Assembly (NCBI GenBank): GCA_030220185.1
Contig: JASPKZ010001230.1
Span: forward strand, 1,309,001-1,373,000
DNA from: Diploptera punctata
Lineage: Eukaryota; Arthropoda; Insecta; Blattodea; Blaberidae
Direction: 5' to 3'
Length of the DNA: 64,000 nucleotides
Shown: positions 44,736-55,804 of the stretch, piece after piece
Numbering within the stretch: the first letter of the stretch is position 1
How the letters are laid out: each line of letters opens with the position of its first letter
Position numbers and translations under genes: made by a program
Notes under the pieces: generated by a model
Seen by the model: the letters and a program-made list of their open reading frames with translations, nothing else
Database searches by the model: none
Told to the model about the DNA's origin: nothing

Positions 44736-45649
44736 TTTTTTCTAATAGAGGACTGTGAATCAATGACCTGGTACAGCAGATTAGTACATAACGATTATTT
44801 TTTTACATATCTGCGAGAAATTTAAAATTAGTGTAAGAATGTTTCTTGGAAATCACCCTTTGATGTAAATTGTCTGATATCAATATTTTAAACTAGTGTG
44901 AATTTATGACAATGATGAGGTATAAAATCATAATATAAAGTCAATTTTCACATAAAAAGGATGCAATCCTATTTGGTTTTGAAATTAAATAAATCATATG
45001 AAGACTTTACTGAACGGTTTCTCTTGTCTACAGATGTAATTCGGATATCCCCAGCAATTGAGGTTTTGAATACACAACTAGAAGTTAAATCTAAGGATAA
45101 GGAGGTGCATAAAAATACTTTCTTGTTAAAGAAAATGTATAAAATGAAGAAGTGCTGTAACAAAAAAAAAAGAAAAAGAAAGGAATTCTTGAGTACTGTG
45201 AGAATTCAAATTTGGGAGCAAACGAAAGACGTTCATTAAAGCGAAGGAGGGTTTTAACTTCATCCTTAATGAAGAGGCTACGGCTTCATTTGGTTTTCTA
45301 TTTGGAGACAAAAAAGTAAGACTTGTGTGTTTTTATTCCTTTTTAACCTTCTTCCCCCATTTTCCTCATCAGGTTTGCAAGAATTTGTTAGTTTCTTCCT
45401 CATTCAGCCCCTCCCCAGGACCAATCTCTTTGAATCAAGTGCTTCCTTCTGTTTCGAGGTAAGAACACACACTTTTAAATTATGAATGCCATTGAAATGA
45501 ATTTATATTTTGTGTCAATTGTGCTATAAACGCTCCCGTTATAGAACAGTACATTTGAACGCAGTTCTTAAAATATACGGTAATATTTTTCAACATTTCC
45601 GTAATGTGTGTCGGGGCTAGGAAGGGCGGTAGAAATAATTTATTTCGCT
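44736..45649. other. Unassigned spacer
   Basis: A 92-codon lysine-rich frame (44961-45239) has no recognisable domain and sits in AT-rich DNA; I do not call it. Confidence 0.4.
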
Positions 45650-46320
45650 AGATCATCATCACCATCATCATCCTAAGGCACGACAACTACAAAAGCGAAA
45701 GTTTCGGCCTTCTCAACAATCCTCCTCTGTACCAATCTATTAGACTGTCCGGCTGATTCATGTTGAGAATTACAAGCATATTTTTCTTTTCTTGTGCTAG
45801 GGAGCTAGCCTAACGCCAAACCCCCAACCTGGAGGACCAGGTCATGTGGTTTTAGGATTTCCGTCCCTTAGATCAGAGTCTTTCACTACAGCATCGGAGT
45901 CTGATCCACCCCTTATTTTTCTGTTGGGGGTTTCTCCCTTAGCCATTGTAGAGCGAGGCAGTGGTTTTCCCTGTTAACCTAGGGAGTGGTTACTTCTTCC
46001 GCCTTCAATGCCGTATCGTAGGATCCTACTCCGCCATAGCCGCCGTTGAGGTCTTCACCGTGCCCCTGGCAAGGGGCCCTTTCAAGGTATTATCAGCGAG
46101 CGAGCTGAACCAAGGTTTTTTAACGAGGTTGTTCTCCTCCCCCTCCGCTTTTCTCATCCGGACTTAGGAACCGGCAATGGAGGAGTTTTTTCGGGCTAGA
46201 ACGTCACATAAAAGTGGCCAACTTCTTCGCATATCATCGGATGGGAGAATTGAACCTGGGCAGGGCCCACTTGGTGCTTATCGACCAATACTAAGTTTCA
46301 TCTTCCGCCTCTTATTCTTC
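45650..46320. mobile_element. LINE untranslated-region-like segment
   Basis: GCCAAACCCCCAACCTGGAG and GACCAGG also occur, altered, at 55560-55585, and the GGCCTTCTCAACAATCC part at 14030. G+C-richer than its flanks and with a CATCATC tract at its left end. I read it as the UTR of an uncharacterised LINE. Confidence 0.4.
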
Positions 46321-46382
46321 ACCACACCTCACACAATACATTTCTACTAGGCTCTATGCAAACATTTAAGCATATTTAACTA

Positions 46383-46942
46383 CGGGGTGAATCATAAATA
46401 TGGCTGTACGTTTGATCGCGTTGTATGATGAAAATATTACCATTACAGGAAATATGAAATTACCGTTGGAAATGCATTATTCAAATTACAACAATGGAAT
46501 AAAACAAAAGTGTAGAACTTATGTCATTAGTCAAAATAGCGTTGAATATGCAACAGCAAATTACAATTGCTGCATGGGCAATAATGTATGCTAATGATCG
46601 TGAGGCCACAAGACAGTCAAGACGTGAGTTTAACGTAGCATTGCTGCCGTCAACTGTGGGGAAGTGGAGAAAATAACTACTGGAAAGGGAAGGATGCAGA
46701 AAATCAAACCTCCTGGAAAGCCTCTCATTAGCACGGGTGCAGAAACAACGAAGAGAATTATTGTGGAGGCGTTCGACGCTAGCCCACAAAAATCAACCTG
46801 CCAAGCTGCACGTGAGCAGTGATTTGTTTTGTTCCATTGTTGTAATTTGAAGGATTCCCCTTCCAATGAAAATTTCCTTTAATAATAGTATTTTCGTCAC
46901 AAAATGCGATCAAATGTACAGCCATATTTCTGAATCACTCTG
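46383..46942 (+). mobile_element. mariner/Tc1-type element, deleted, with HTH remnant
   Basis: TIRs of about 50 bp (left CGGGGTGAATCATAAATATG, right reverse complement CAGAGTGATTCAGAAATATG; both then GCTGTAC-TTTGATCGC) lie between TA dinucleotides (46381-46382, 46943-46944). Inside are EATRQSRREFNV and, in another frame, AFDASPQKSTCQAAREQ, which resembles the S-RKSTR-AA-E helix-turn-helix of mariner-like transposases. The catalytic domain is missing. Confidence 0.85.
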
Positions 46943-47179
46943 TAAAAGGCGGAAAAATGTTGATATTCCTTAGGTTGAGTATTAGTAGATTATACGCTTT
47001 AAATTGGTTTACGTAAACAGCCGCAAGGTTCTGATAAGAACCTCATGAGTGCATCACTACATTCTCAAAACTTATCTATAAATACTGGTATACAATTATA
47101 ATATAGTTCTGATTCTTATGAATCATTGAATTCTTTTCGAATTGTAGACTCGTGGAATATGTTGTATCGTATATAGAAT

Positions 47180-47305
47180 GCGTTGTAGCTCGGCCGGATC
47201 GTTTCGCGGCGGCCTTGGACTGGATATGTATTGGCGCGCCTTCCGCCAGAGTTACATGTACACGACCGACAAGTCATTGGTATGGAGCACTACCTACTGT
47301 GATAA

Positions 47306-47402
<97 letters not shown>

Positions 47403-47595
47403 GTAATAACAATTTTGTCAAAATCATCACTTTTAACATATGTTGTGATGCAGTACAATAGTAATTTGTAATTTTAGCACAGTAGGTTGTGCTCCGTACC
47501 AATGACTTAGTCGTTACGTGTAACTCTGGCGGAAGGCGCGCCAATACTCATCCAGCCCAAGGCCGCCGAGGAACGGTCCGCCCGAGCTATGAACG
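47180..47595. mobile_element. Long-TIR (foldback) element with (TAA)n core
   Basis: Arms of about 125 bp: left GCGGCGGCCTTGGACTGGAT, TATTGGCGCGCCTTCCGCCA and AGTCATTGGTA; right is their reverse complement with few changes. The centre is a (TAA)n run at 47308-47402. Arms are G+C-rich against an AT-rich background. No clear TSD. Confidence 0.82.
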
Positions 47596-47714
47596 GATTG
47601 TATCTCCAGAAAACCTCTAAAATGTGGATTTTTCAAGCAGAACAATTTTGTTATGTCGGATGTACCAATGGCGTATCTATATGTCATAACTCATAAACAT
47701 GTCCTTTCATGTCC

Positions 47715-47950
47715 GGAGGTTCATAGCCGCGTGGTCATAAACTCTCCATACATTCTTATCCTGAGTGATGTTTTCCAATCTTCTCCTGTATGAATTATCT
47801 CCCTCAAATCATGGGTAATGTAATTTCCCACCTCATTCTTGTCTTACCTACTTTTCCTCCAGTTTTACTGCAAGGAGTTTCCATGCCCTTCATTCAATCC
47901 CGACTCGTGCCACATGTCCTCGCTATCACAGTCTACGAGACTATACAATT
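47715..47950 (-). mobile_element. LINE-alpha 3' fragment
   Basis: GAGGTTCATAGCCGCGTGGT, AAACTCTCCATACATTCTTA and CACATGTCCTCGCTATC follow the antisense of the family module. It lacks the 3' tetranucleotide tail. Confidence 0.72.
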
Positions 47951-48031
47951 ACCCTAATGTGACTTACTTTCTGAATACAATTCAAATTACCCTAACGTGA
48001 TCTACTTTCTCATTACAATTCAAAATGCTCA

Positions 48032-48460
48032 TAAGTAATGCCACGAGTGATTTCCAAATTATCGATAAATTCACGACTCACGAAGTGAGGAGTGAATTTA
48101 TCTAGAGAATTTGGAAATCAAGAGTGGCATTTGTTAGGACTATTTAACGAATAAAATTAAGCTGTTTACTCACAAATCATTATTTAAATATAGTTATTTT
48201 AAAATATTTATATATTTAATGTAAACGGCGATGTTTGAAAACAAATGAGAAACGATCTACCGCTTCTTTTGTTTATCACTGCAACCAGATCATACTATTT
48301 ATTGCCAAAGGAACGCAATATTGTAAGGAGGAGCTTTCTTTAATATGGTAATTATAACACTGATAAATATTTGGTGAAACACGACTCTGATTGGTTGTAA
48401 AACAGAAATCATTGAAACGTGATTGGTCATTGACTCCCATTTGGGGCATGAGTTAAATAG
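48032..48460 (+). mobile_element. HHR copy 6 (internally deleted)
   Basis: 429 bp. The hairpin head and right end are intact, with about 320 bp of the core missing between CAATATTGTAA and GGAGGAGCTTTC. TCA lies on both sides. Confidence 0.88.
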
Positions 48461-48894
48461 TCATAGTAATCTCATGAATCAGTTCATAGATTCAAAGTAA
48501 ACTAGTTTATTGGTGTTGCCTGTAAGCTGAAGGTGAGAAAAGTATATGTTACAAAGTTATTCATCTAGCCTTTAAGTATAATGTCTACCGAATATGATGT
48601 AGTAATTATACATAATTTCTTGGCGAATATATATCATCGCTGATTAATTACCCAACCGTAACTTATATGATTAATGTCGATCCATTGTGCAACAGAAGTT
48701 ACTGTTATTGCACTACACTTAAATATATGTTAAGTTTATAACATAATAAGCTTAATCTTACCTATGACATTCTTCGGTGTGAATTATGTTAACTTTCCAC
48801 TTACCAAGAAAAGTCAACAGACACAAAAGCAGAATCTGTAAAAGTGAGAATGAATCTGTTCTGTTTCAACATGAAGGCGACTTATCCAAAATTT

Positions 48895-49640
48895 TCTAGC
48901 GTTATTTAATGGAAAACGAGTGATAGGTCGCTTCTTTTTTGCTGGATCTTCAGTGATTGGTCTAGCATACCTAGATATGTTAGAGATGTATGTCGTGCCA
49001 CAGCTTCGAACCATTTATCAGGAAGATGGCGCTCCTCCTCTTTTCGCATTACACAAGTTTTTAAATACCAATTTCCCAGGACAATGGATTGGCAAAAGAT
49101 CCGAACGAAGGTCATCAGAAGTACAGCCTTCAATATTTTTCCTATGTGGAGGTTCATCAAGGGTCTAGTGACTGACCTGTGTGATGATTTGAACTTGGGA
49201 ATCCGCCGTGCGATTCTAAATGTCACTGTTGATATGCTGAGGAATATCTACGCTGTGGTCTCGAGGTAGCTTGCTGCCTTGTTACGCAGCGGGCCCGGGT
49301 TCGATCCCCGGTCGGGGCAGATTTTCTGGGTGAGATTTTTATCGGAGGTTTTCCTCACCTGTAAGACAAATGTCAGGAAAACTTTAATACCCAAACGGTC
49401 CCCGAAATCATATGGCCATCATCATCATCATCATCATCATCATGCTTATTACCATCATCATCATCCTTCACCGGTGTGGAAAGCAACGGGAAGCTACCAC
49501 GCCTACAATTCCCTAGTAACGCTGCAAGCATAGCATGAAAATGTTATGAATACAGTGAAGGACCTGCATTCGGGCAGAATTACTATGGATGGAACTGGAT
49601 AGAGGCGGCGACATCTGCTGCGCTATTAATAATAGTCATG
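48895..49640 (+). mobile_element. mariner-like transposase relic interrupted by SINE-A
   Basis: FNGKRVIGRFFF, YLDMLEMYVVPQLRTI and QEDGAPPLF (second catalytic Asp) with FLNTNFPGQWIGK form the centre of a mariner-type DDE transposase. LGIRRAILNVTVDMLRNIY follows in another frame. After the SINE the tail ELDRGGDIC resumes at 49593. The PRSPDL block is unreadable. No TIRs were found. Confidence 0.78.
49251..49590 (+). mobile_element. SINE-A inserted in transposase relic
   Basis: Begins at CGCTGTGGTCTCGAGG, a few bases short of the usual start. B box GGTTCGATCCC, expanded (CAT)n at 49421-49465, and the end GGGCAGAATTACTATGGAT. Confidence 0.9.
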
Positions 49641-49889
49641 TTGAAATCTATTGAAATTGCAACTATTTATTTATTTGTTAGAAAATGTTAACCTATTCAA
49701 TTAATAACTTCCCATTAAATTTGATACATATGCATTTCTATTTCATTGTTGTTTAGGAGGAATACGGTGTATTTTATATGTACATAATCTTACCTGGTGT
49801 TACTCTGCGGGGGTAAAACAATAATCACTTTCAGCATGGGAATAAAACAAGTTGAAAATACTCGAAAATGGGACTGTAAGGCAAATATT

Positions 49890-50190
49890 CTGTTCCAAAA
49901 TGATAAGAATGGAGAAAGAGGAAGCTTCACAAGGAGGATCTACGTTATTTACATCATTACCTTAATATTTTGAAGGCTATTAAATAGAGGAGATTAAAAC
50001 AGGCAGAAGAAATGCTTTCAGTATTTAATAGAAATATAATTGGGGAAAACACCATTAGCAAGGTTTAGGCATAACTGGTAGGATACTATTTGGCCGATTA
50101 AACAGAGTTGGTTATCGGTAATGTGACTTGGACTGAATTGGTCGGTGTTAGATCTGATGGATAGCCTCAGTGATCGAATGCATGGGTTCC
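49890..50190 (+). mobile_element. LINE-zeta 3' fragment
   Basis: Word order CTTCACAAGGAGGATCTACG, ATTTTGAAGGCTATTAAA and GAAAACACCATTAGCAAGG parallels the LINE at 31.0-31.2 and 31.75 kb. It runs into the microsatellite at 50.2 kb, probably its 3' tail. Confidence 0.55.
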
Positions 50191-50202
50191 ATAAGCTATA
50201 CA

Positions 50203-50347
50203 ACAACATCAACAACAACAACAGCAGCAACAACAGATAATAACAATCGCAACAACAACAAATAATAACAATCGCAACAACAACAACAACAAATAATATC
50301 AATCGCAACAACAACAAATAGTAATAATAATAATAGTAATAATAGTA

Positions 50348-50389
<42 letters not shown>

Positions 50390-50407
50390 GTAATAATAAT
50401 AATAATA

Positions 50408-50438
<31 letters not shown>

Positions 50439-50458
50439 TAGTAATAATAATAATAATA

Positions 50459-50489
<31 letters not shown>

Positions 50490-50573
50490 TAGTAATAATA
50501 ATAATAATAGTAATAATAATAATATTAATACTAATAATAATAATATTAATACTAATACTAATAATATTAATAC

Positions 50574-50647
<74 letters not shown>
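50203..50647. repeat. Long (CAA)n-(TAA)n compound microsatellite
   Basis: About 445 bp of CAA, CAG, TAA, TAG and TTA/CTA trinucleotides. It is the longest trinucleotide tract in the window. Confidence 0.95.
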
Positions 50648-50648
<1 letters not shown>

Positions 50649-50708
50649 CTAATCCATGGTACTATAGTTCTTGAAGATTCTTGGCCGCCTCACATATTTC
50701 CTTCCAAT

Positions 50709-50998
50709 CACATAATAAGAACAGTTAAGTCTCGTAGACTGCGATGGGCAGGACATGTTGCACGTATGGGGAATGAAAGGCTTGCATGGAAGCTTCTTGT
50801 AGGAAAGCCAGAGGGAAAACGCCTAGTTGGTAGACCAAGAATGAGGTGGGAAAATAACTTTAACTATGATTTGAGGGAATTAGATTATACAGGGAATGAT
50901 TGGAAAGCATTAGCTCAGGATACGGATGTATGTAGAGGTTATGCACGCGCGGCCATGAACCTATGGGTTCGACAGTGCCAGTGAGTAAGTAAGTAAGT
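50709..50998 (+). mobile_element. LINE-alpha 3' end
   Basis: IRTVKSRRLRWAGHVARMGN, ERLAWKLLVGKPEGKR, GRPRMRWENN, NDWKALAQD and ARAAMNLWVR, then (AGTA)n. Very close to the copy at 22.6 kb, so it is among the younger copies. Confidence 0.88.
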
Positions 50999-51044
50999 AT
51001 CACGTCTGTCAGATGTTTTCGTTCTTCATATTTTAATTCAAATT

Positions 51045-51215
51045 CTCTTATACGCTATTCAGCCACCTTTTCCCGTAGTCTTCCTCTTTTCCTCCTTCCT
51101 CTAGGTTTTCATTCTAGAAAATTTTGGATCCCTATTATCTGGCATTCTGCTAACGTCTCCTAACCATCTTAGTCTCCAAGAGTTGGCGATTGTAACTAAA
51201 TCAAATTCTTGATAT
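51045..51215 (-). mobile_element. LINE 3' fragment (eta)
   Basis: Minus strand reads SWRLRWLGDVSRMPDNRDPK, then a lysine/arginine-rich tail with stops. This is the LRWLG-V-RMP block of LINE C-termini. Confidence 0.6.
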
Positions 51216-51309
51216 AAATCAGCCAACTATATATGCATATACATTTGATCTAATTATCCATGTTTCAGTATCTTCAACAGACCCAAAAATTCTTCCTAGT
51301 ATCTTTATT

Positions 51310-51604
51310 TTCTTCACCGCTGGGGTCCCGAGATCGAGTCTCGGTCACTCCATATGGTTTTCGTGGTGGACGAAACGGAGCTTGGACAGGGTTTTCTCGG
51401 GGTTTTCTCCCGATTTCCTCTGCCACAATTTCATTCCACCATTTCTCCATACTCATCTCATCCATTTCGTTTAATTTAATTCATCTGCCCCCCTGATGGT
51501 GCGTCAGGCGTGGTCAGCCGGTGCCCTTGTAATTCACAGATTTCTATATAGGGACTTCATCTCATCTCATTCCTCGACCCGACCCTGAGTTTGACACGAG
51601 TTGA
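51310..51604 (+). mobile_element. SINE-C copy 1
   Basis: CGCTGGGGTCCCGAGATCGA with a B-box-like GATCGAGTCTC, then GGTTTTCTCGGGGTTTTCTC, GGGACTTCATCTCATC and CGACCCGACCCTGAGTTTGA. Matches the interrupted copy at 58.6-59.2 kb. The A-box end is missing. Confidence 0.75.
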
Positions 51605-52009
51605 GGATATTTATTTACCTTTGTTTCCTTTATAATTAATTTTTCTTTTTAAATGTTTAAGTATTGTATGTAACCTACTGTTTAATTAATGTTTTATAAA
51701 ATTAAGTTTTTCCCTTAATCAAATAGTTTTACTTTCCAATATATTCTGTAAAGTATAGCACTTATTACCAGCCATCAAACGAGTCTGTATTTCCACTCCT
51801 GATGTTATAAATGATCCCAAAATATTTAAAACTCACGTCAACTTCAATGTTTTCTGTCCGTAATAATTGTGTTTGTGTATTATTTGTATTACAAATAGTC
51901 TATGACACTTTTTTTTCTTCACTGACCAGCAAACCAACCTTCTTCGCTGTTCTTTCAAACATTTCAAAAACTTCTAATAGTGATCTCTTTGCCACCACAC
52001 ATGTTATCA

Positions 52010-52758
52010 TAAGTAATGCCACGAGTGATTTCCAAATTATCGATAAATTTACGACTCACCATGTGAGGAGTGAATTTATCTAGAGAATTTTGGAAATCAA
52101 GAGTGTCATTTGTTAGGACTATTTAACGAATAAAATTAAGCTATTTACTCGCAAATCATTATTTAACTATAGTTATTTTAGAATATTTATATATTTAATG
52201 GAAACGGCGATCTTTAAAACAAATGAGAAACGATTGATACGCTTCATTTGCTTCTTTTTGTTCATCACTGCTACCAGATCATATCATTTATTGCCAAAGG
52301 AACGCAATATTGTAAGAATACACTCTAGTGGAGGAAAAATTAAGCACATCAAACTGTATAATAGTTCATTTCTGATGTCCTATGATGTAAATATGACAAT
52401 TATATTTTTCTGGAATGTTATTACCTGGGAAAAAATACATTTAAGAAAGTGGAAACAGTGTTTACTTTTTTGGTGGTCTAATCATTTGCTACAAATGTTT
52501 TTATATTAACTCCCGCATGCGCTATGTGTCGACATTTATGCCTTATATATACAATCTGGTAGCAGTATTTCTTGTAGAGTCAGTCACTGCAAAATAATAC
52601 TATGACCTATTCAGAATGTTAAAAGGAGGTGATTTCTTTATTATGATAAACTTTAGTTGGTAAATTCTAGGCGAAACATGACTGTGATTGGTTGTAAATA
52701 AAAAAAACATTGAAATGTGATTGGTCATTGACTCCCATTTGGGGCATGAGTTAAATAG
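52010..52758 (+). mobile_element. HHR copy 7, inserted in LINE-theta RT
   Basis: 749 bp, near full length, with hairpin head at 52010-52120. TCA on both sides (52007-52009, 52759-52761). Its removal leaves the LINE sequence GTTATCATCAGCATAAGC (both TCA kept), antisense to A-Y-A-D-D. Confidence 0.9.
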
Positions 52759-53884
52759 TCAGCATAAGCAATATGTCGTAATTTTTTGTAAATGACACCA
52801 CATGGATTAATCGAAATTATTCTGATAACATATTCAATTGCAGGTTAAACAAAATCGCTGAAAGTTGATCTCCTTCTCTGAGTCCTTTTCTGATATCAAA
52901 GGATTCTGATGGAATGCCTTGTATCTTTCGGCCTACTCTTCCCATACTATTTTCCATTGCCATCTTAATTAAAACAACTAATTTAGCAGATATTCCATAT
53001 TTACACAAAATTTAAAAACAAATTTGATTCTATTAATACTGTCATCACTTTTTTAAAATCTAAAAAAGAAAAATGTAGTTCTATAACATATTCAAAACAT
53101 TTTTTAAAAATCAGTCTCAAATATATTACATATATCCTTTCTACCTGCTATATAACTTGAATTCATTTAAATATATTTTAATTAGATTTAGACCATTCTA
53201 TTTAATCAGCTCTCCGATAATATTATCTACTCCTAGAGCTCCGTTGTTTCATAGGGTATTTATTTCTTGTTTAACTATTTCCTGAGTGAGTGGTGATAGA
53301 TTTTCACCATCACCATCTCTTCATTCCTGGCCTCTTCAGGTATATATCCTACTTATTTAAAATATTTGAGGAGGGTTCCACTCATTTATTAACAATCCTT
53401 CTATGCTCAGCAATTAGCATTCCTTCTTTATCTTTAAAGAAATTAATTCTGGGCTAAACACCATCTGGTCTTTTTTAAATTATAATTCTTTTGGATGTCC
53501 ATAACTTTCTGATTTTCCATTTTTTGTTATTTTATTTTACATATATTGTTCTTTTTATTTCTTTATACTCTTCAGTACTTGCTCTCGTTGTTTGTTGAAG
53601 CATTTTCAGACGAATATTATTTATTTATTGAATTTTGTTTTGACATTCGGGGTTCTCTCATATTTTGCCTTTATTCCAACTATTTCCTCTGTATATTATT
53701 TTATCAGTAGTTTTAATTTTATTCCAAGTATCGTTTATAATATTAAATTATACAGTTGTAAGTCTTTGAAGTCTGTACTTGTACATCCTTATGTTTAATT
53801 CTTATTGCACAGTTCTTTAAAGCGGCAGTAAGATATACTCTTCTTTCCTTGATTTACTATTTTGATCCTCTGCTTAATTTTAAT

Positions 53885-54093
53885 AATAATAATAATAAGT
53901 AAAGTTGCACTCGAATGAGCATATGTGTAGTTTATGTTCTTTCTTTTATGAGTTCATTTAACGTCACTGTCCTTTTTTCACATCTGTTAAAATGGTAGAT
54001 TTCACACTTTTGTTCACATAGTTTGCACACACACTGTTCATCTGGCTGATGATATTGTGATGGAAACCATGAATCGCCAGTCCTATTATTGCA
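53885..54093 (-). mobile_element. 209-bp retroposed fragment in LINE-theta
   Basis: Flanked by a perfect 16-base TSD TCTGCTTAATTTTAAT (53869-53884, 54094-54109). The left end starts with an AATAATAATAA tract, which on the minus strand would be the 3' tail. I do not recognise the interior (it contains ATCTGGCTGATGATATTG). Confidence 0.75.
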
Positions 54094-54744
54094 TCTGCTT
54101 AATTTTAATTCCTACCAAGAAGTGATCACTGTTAAAGTCAGCTCCTCTAAGGTATCTTTCATGTAAAATATCTCTCGCATGTGTACCTCCTATCAGAAAC
54201 TGATTTCGTGTTGGACAATCTATAGAAATCGAAGTTCCTTTGTTATTCTTAGGTCTACTTATCCTTAAATTATTTCCAGCTGTAAAAGCAATCTTTATTA
54301 GTCCATCATTGCTACTTTGAGTATGCTTACTGTGCATGCCAATAAGAGTTATAGGCCTGTATATTCCTTACAAGTTTCGGTATTGAAATATTCTAATAAC
54401 ACTTTGAAATTATGTTTTGGGATCTTATTAAAGTGTCCTCATGTTTTTAATAGAAAACGTCTTTTAGCGTACCATCGTTTTCTTCAGTTGGTACATGAGC
54501 ACTGCTGTAAGAAACATTAAAGAACTTGCTTCTCATTCTGTATGTATCCATTATATTTATTACTAACAATGATACTTGTACCACATGCATTATTTTGTTT
54601 CCATTGTTATCAGTTATCACCAATTCGGTAGACTTCTCATCTTCTGGATGGGAGTTAAGTAGATATTAGCCTGTATTTCTCTAATTCATTCAGCTCCTGG
54701 TTGGAATATGCTACATACATTCCAGGTAGTAATAAACATATCAT

Positions 54745-55449
54745 TAGGGCAAGGTATTTAGTGATTTTGTATCTTTTTCTTGCTTACATATATGAAAATG
54801 TACGGCATTAAAAAACGGATTAAATAAAATCAATTTGTTAGGGCATTCTTTGCATTTTCTTAACTTTTCTAGGGATAGGTCATTTTTGTTGGCAATTTTA
54901 GGTCATTTTGAGCATTTTTTACACTTTTCCGGAAGGCTGTGACATTATTTGTATTTGATATAAGATTTTTATTATAATTTAGTATTTTTCCTTGTCAATA
55001 CAATTTCTTGGAATTAAGTAGTTGTTTTGCTGACTACTACCCCTATTTTTCAAGGTATGTGCATAATGATCTTGCCCACTTCTAGGAATTTTATTCAATT
55101 TCTTAGAGCTTATGCTAGCTTCTACTCTTATTCTGATTGTTAACAGCAATTCAAAATTGCTGTAAAAGTGCACTGTGTAATTGAAATGGATTTTCTGCAA
55201 TAAAAGGTACTGTAATATGTATTTTTTAAATACTTTTCTTTTAATATTTTGATGTTAAGTTAAATTTTATGTGATTCAGTAATCAAGTCAGTACTTAATC
55301 TAATAATTATAATTTTTATTGGTAATTCTTAACTTTTTATTTGTAATTTTTTAAAATTTATTGGTCATTTTTTTTGCATTTTTAGGTCATAAATGCATTT
55401 TTTATTTTGCATTTTTACCAATTTATAGGTCATTAAATGCCTTGCCCTA
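54745..55449. mobile_element. hAT-type MITE (705 bp)
   Basis: TIRs TAGGGCAAGGTATTTAGTGA (left) and TAGGGCAAGGCATTTAATGA (right, reverse complement). Perfect 8-base TSD CATATCAT (54737-54744, 55450-55457). Both the 8-bp duplication and the AGGGC-AGG type end suit hAT. The interior is T-rich with repeated AGGTCATTTT and GCATTTTT words and no transposase. Confidence 0.9.
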
Positions 55450-55479
55450 CATATCATTATTGATTTTGAAATGGATTGG

Positions 55480-55733
55480 TTTTACCATTGATCGGACCGG
55501 CTATTCATTATGTTACGTTTTGAAACGGATCAGTTTATACAAGATAGGTTGTCGCTCCAAGCCAAACCCCAACCTGAAGGACCAGGGAATCCTTTTCAGT
55601 CAGTATAATCGCCTTCGACCTGTCCGGCATGGGTAGCCCTTTCAATAGCTATGGTACCGCCGGCGTAGCTCTCAGGCTAATTTGACCTTGGAAGTCCCAC
55701 CGCTACAACAAAGTAGAGATGATGATGATGATG

Positions 55734-55803
<70 letters not shown>
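55480..55803 (+). mobile_element. LINE 3'-UTR-like segment with (GAT)n(AAT)n tail
   Basis: TCGCTCCAAGCCAAACCCCA, ACCTGAAGGACCAGG, GTACCGCCGGCGTAGCTCTC and CTACAACAAAGTAGAGATGA lead into (GAT)4 and (AAT)n up to 55803. The CGGCRTAGCTCTC and GACAAGGTAGAGATG words are typical of LINE 3' ends in arthropods, from memory. Confidence 0.5.

Positions 55804-55804
<1 letters not shown>

Larger units (their letters stand above)
51780..54744 (-). mobile_element. LINE-theta: endonuclease plus RT, most complete LINE
   Basis: Minus strand, in order. At about 54735 TTWNVCSIFQPG opens an AP-endonuclease domain. At 54090-54337 NNLRISRPKNNKGTS and RGADFNSDHFLVGIKIK (SDH motif) close it. At about 53200-53480 lies the linker region with NK-PG-like blocks. 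At 52817-53008 MCKYGISAKLVVLIKMAMEN and GLREGDQLSAILFNLQL are RT fingers/palm. The catalytic ADD codons are split by HHR copy 7. At 51780-52009 the KVGLLVSEEK and LGSFITSGVEIQTR blocks follow. Order and motifs fit RTE/jockey-type LINEs. Frames are broken everywhere. Confidence 0.82.

Noticed and set aside
44961..45239. 92-codon Lys-rich frame
   Set aside because: No domain, no start context, overlapped by two minus-strand frames of similar length in AT-rich DNA.
49279..49533. 84-codon frame with a His run, also seen at 1349 and 59.6 kb
   Set aside because: Recurs because it is the SINE-A head and (CAT)n tract. Such frames are often predicted as proteins but follow a noncoding Pol III repeat.
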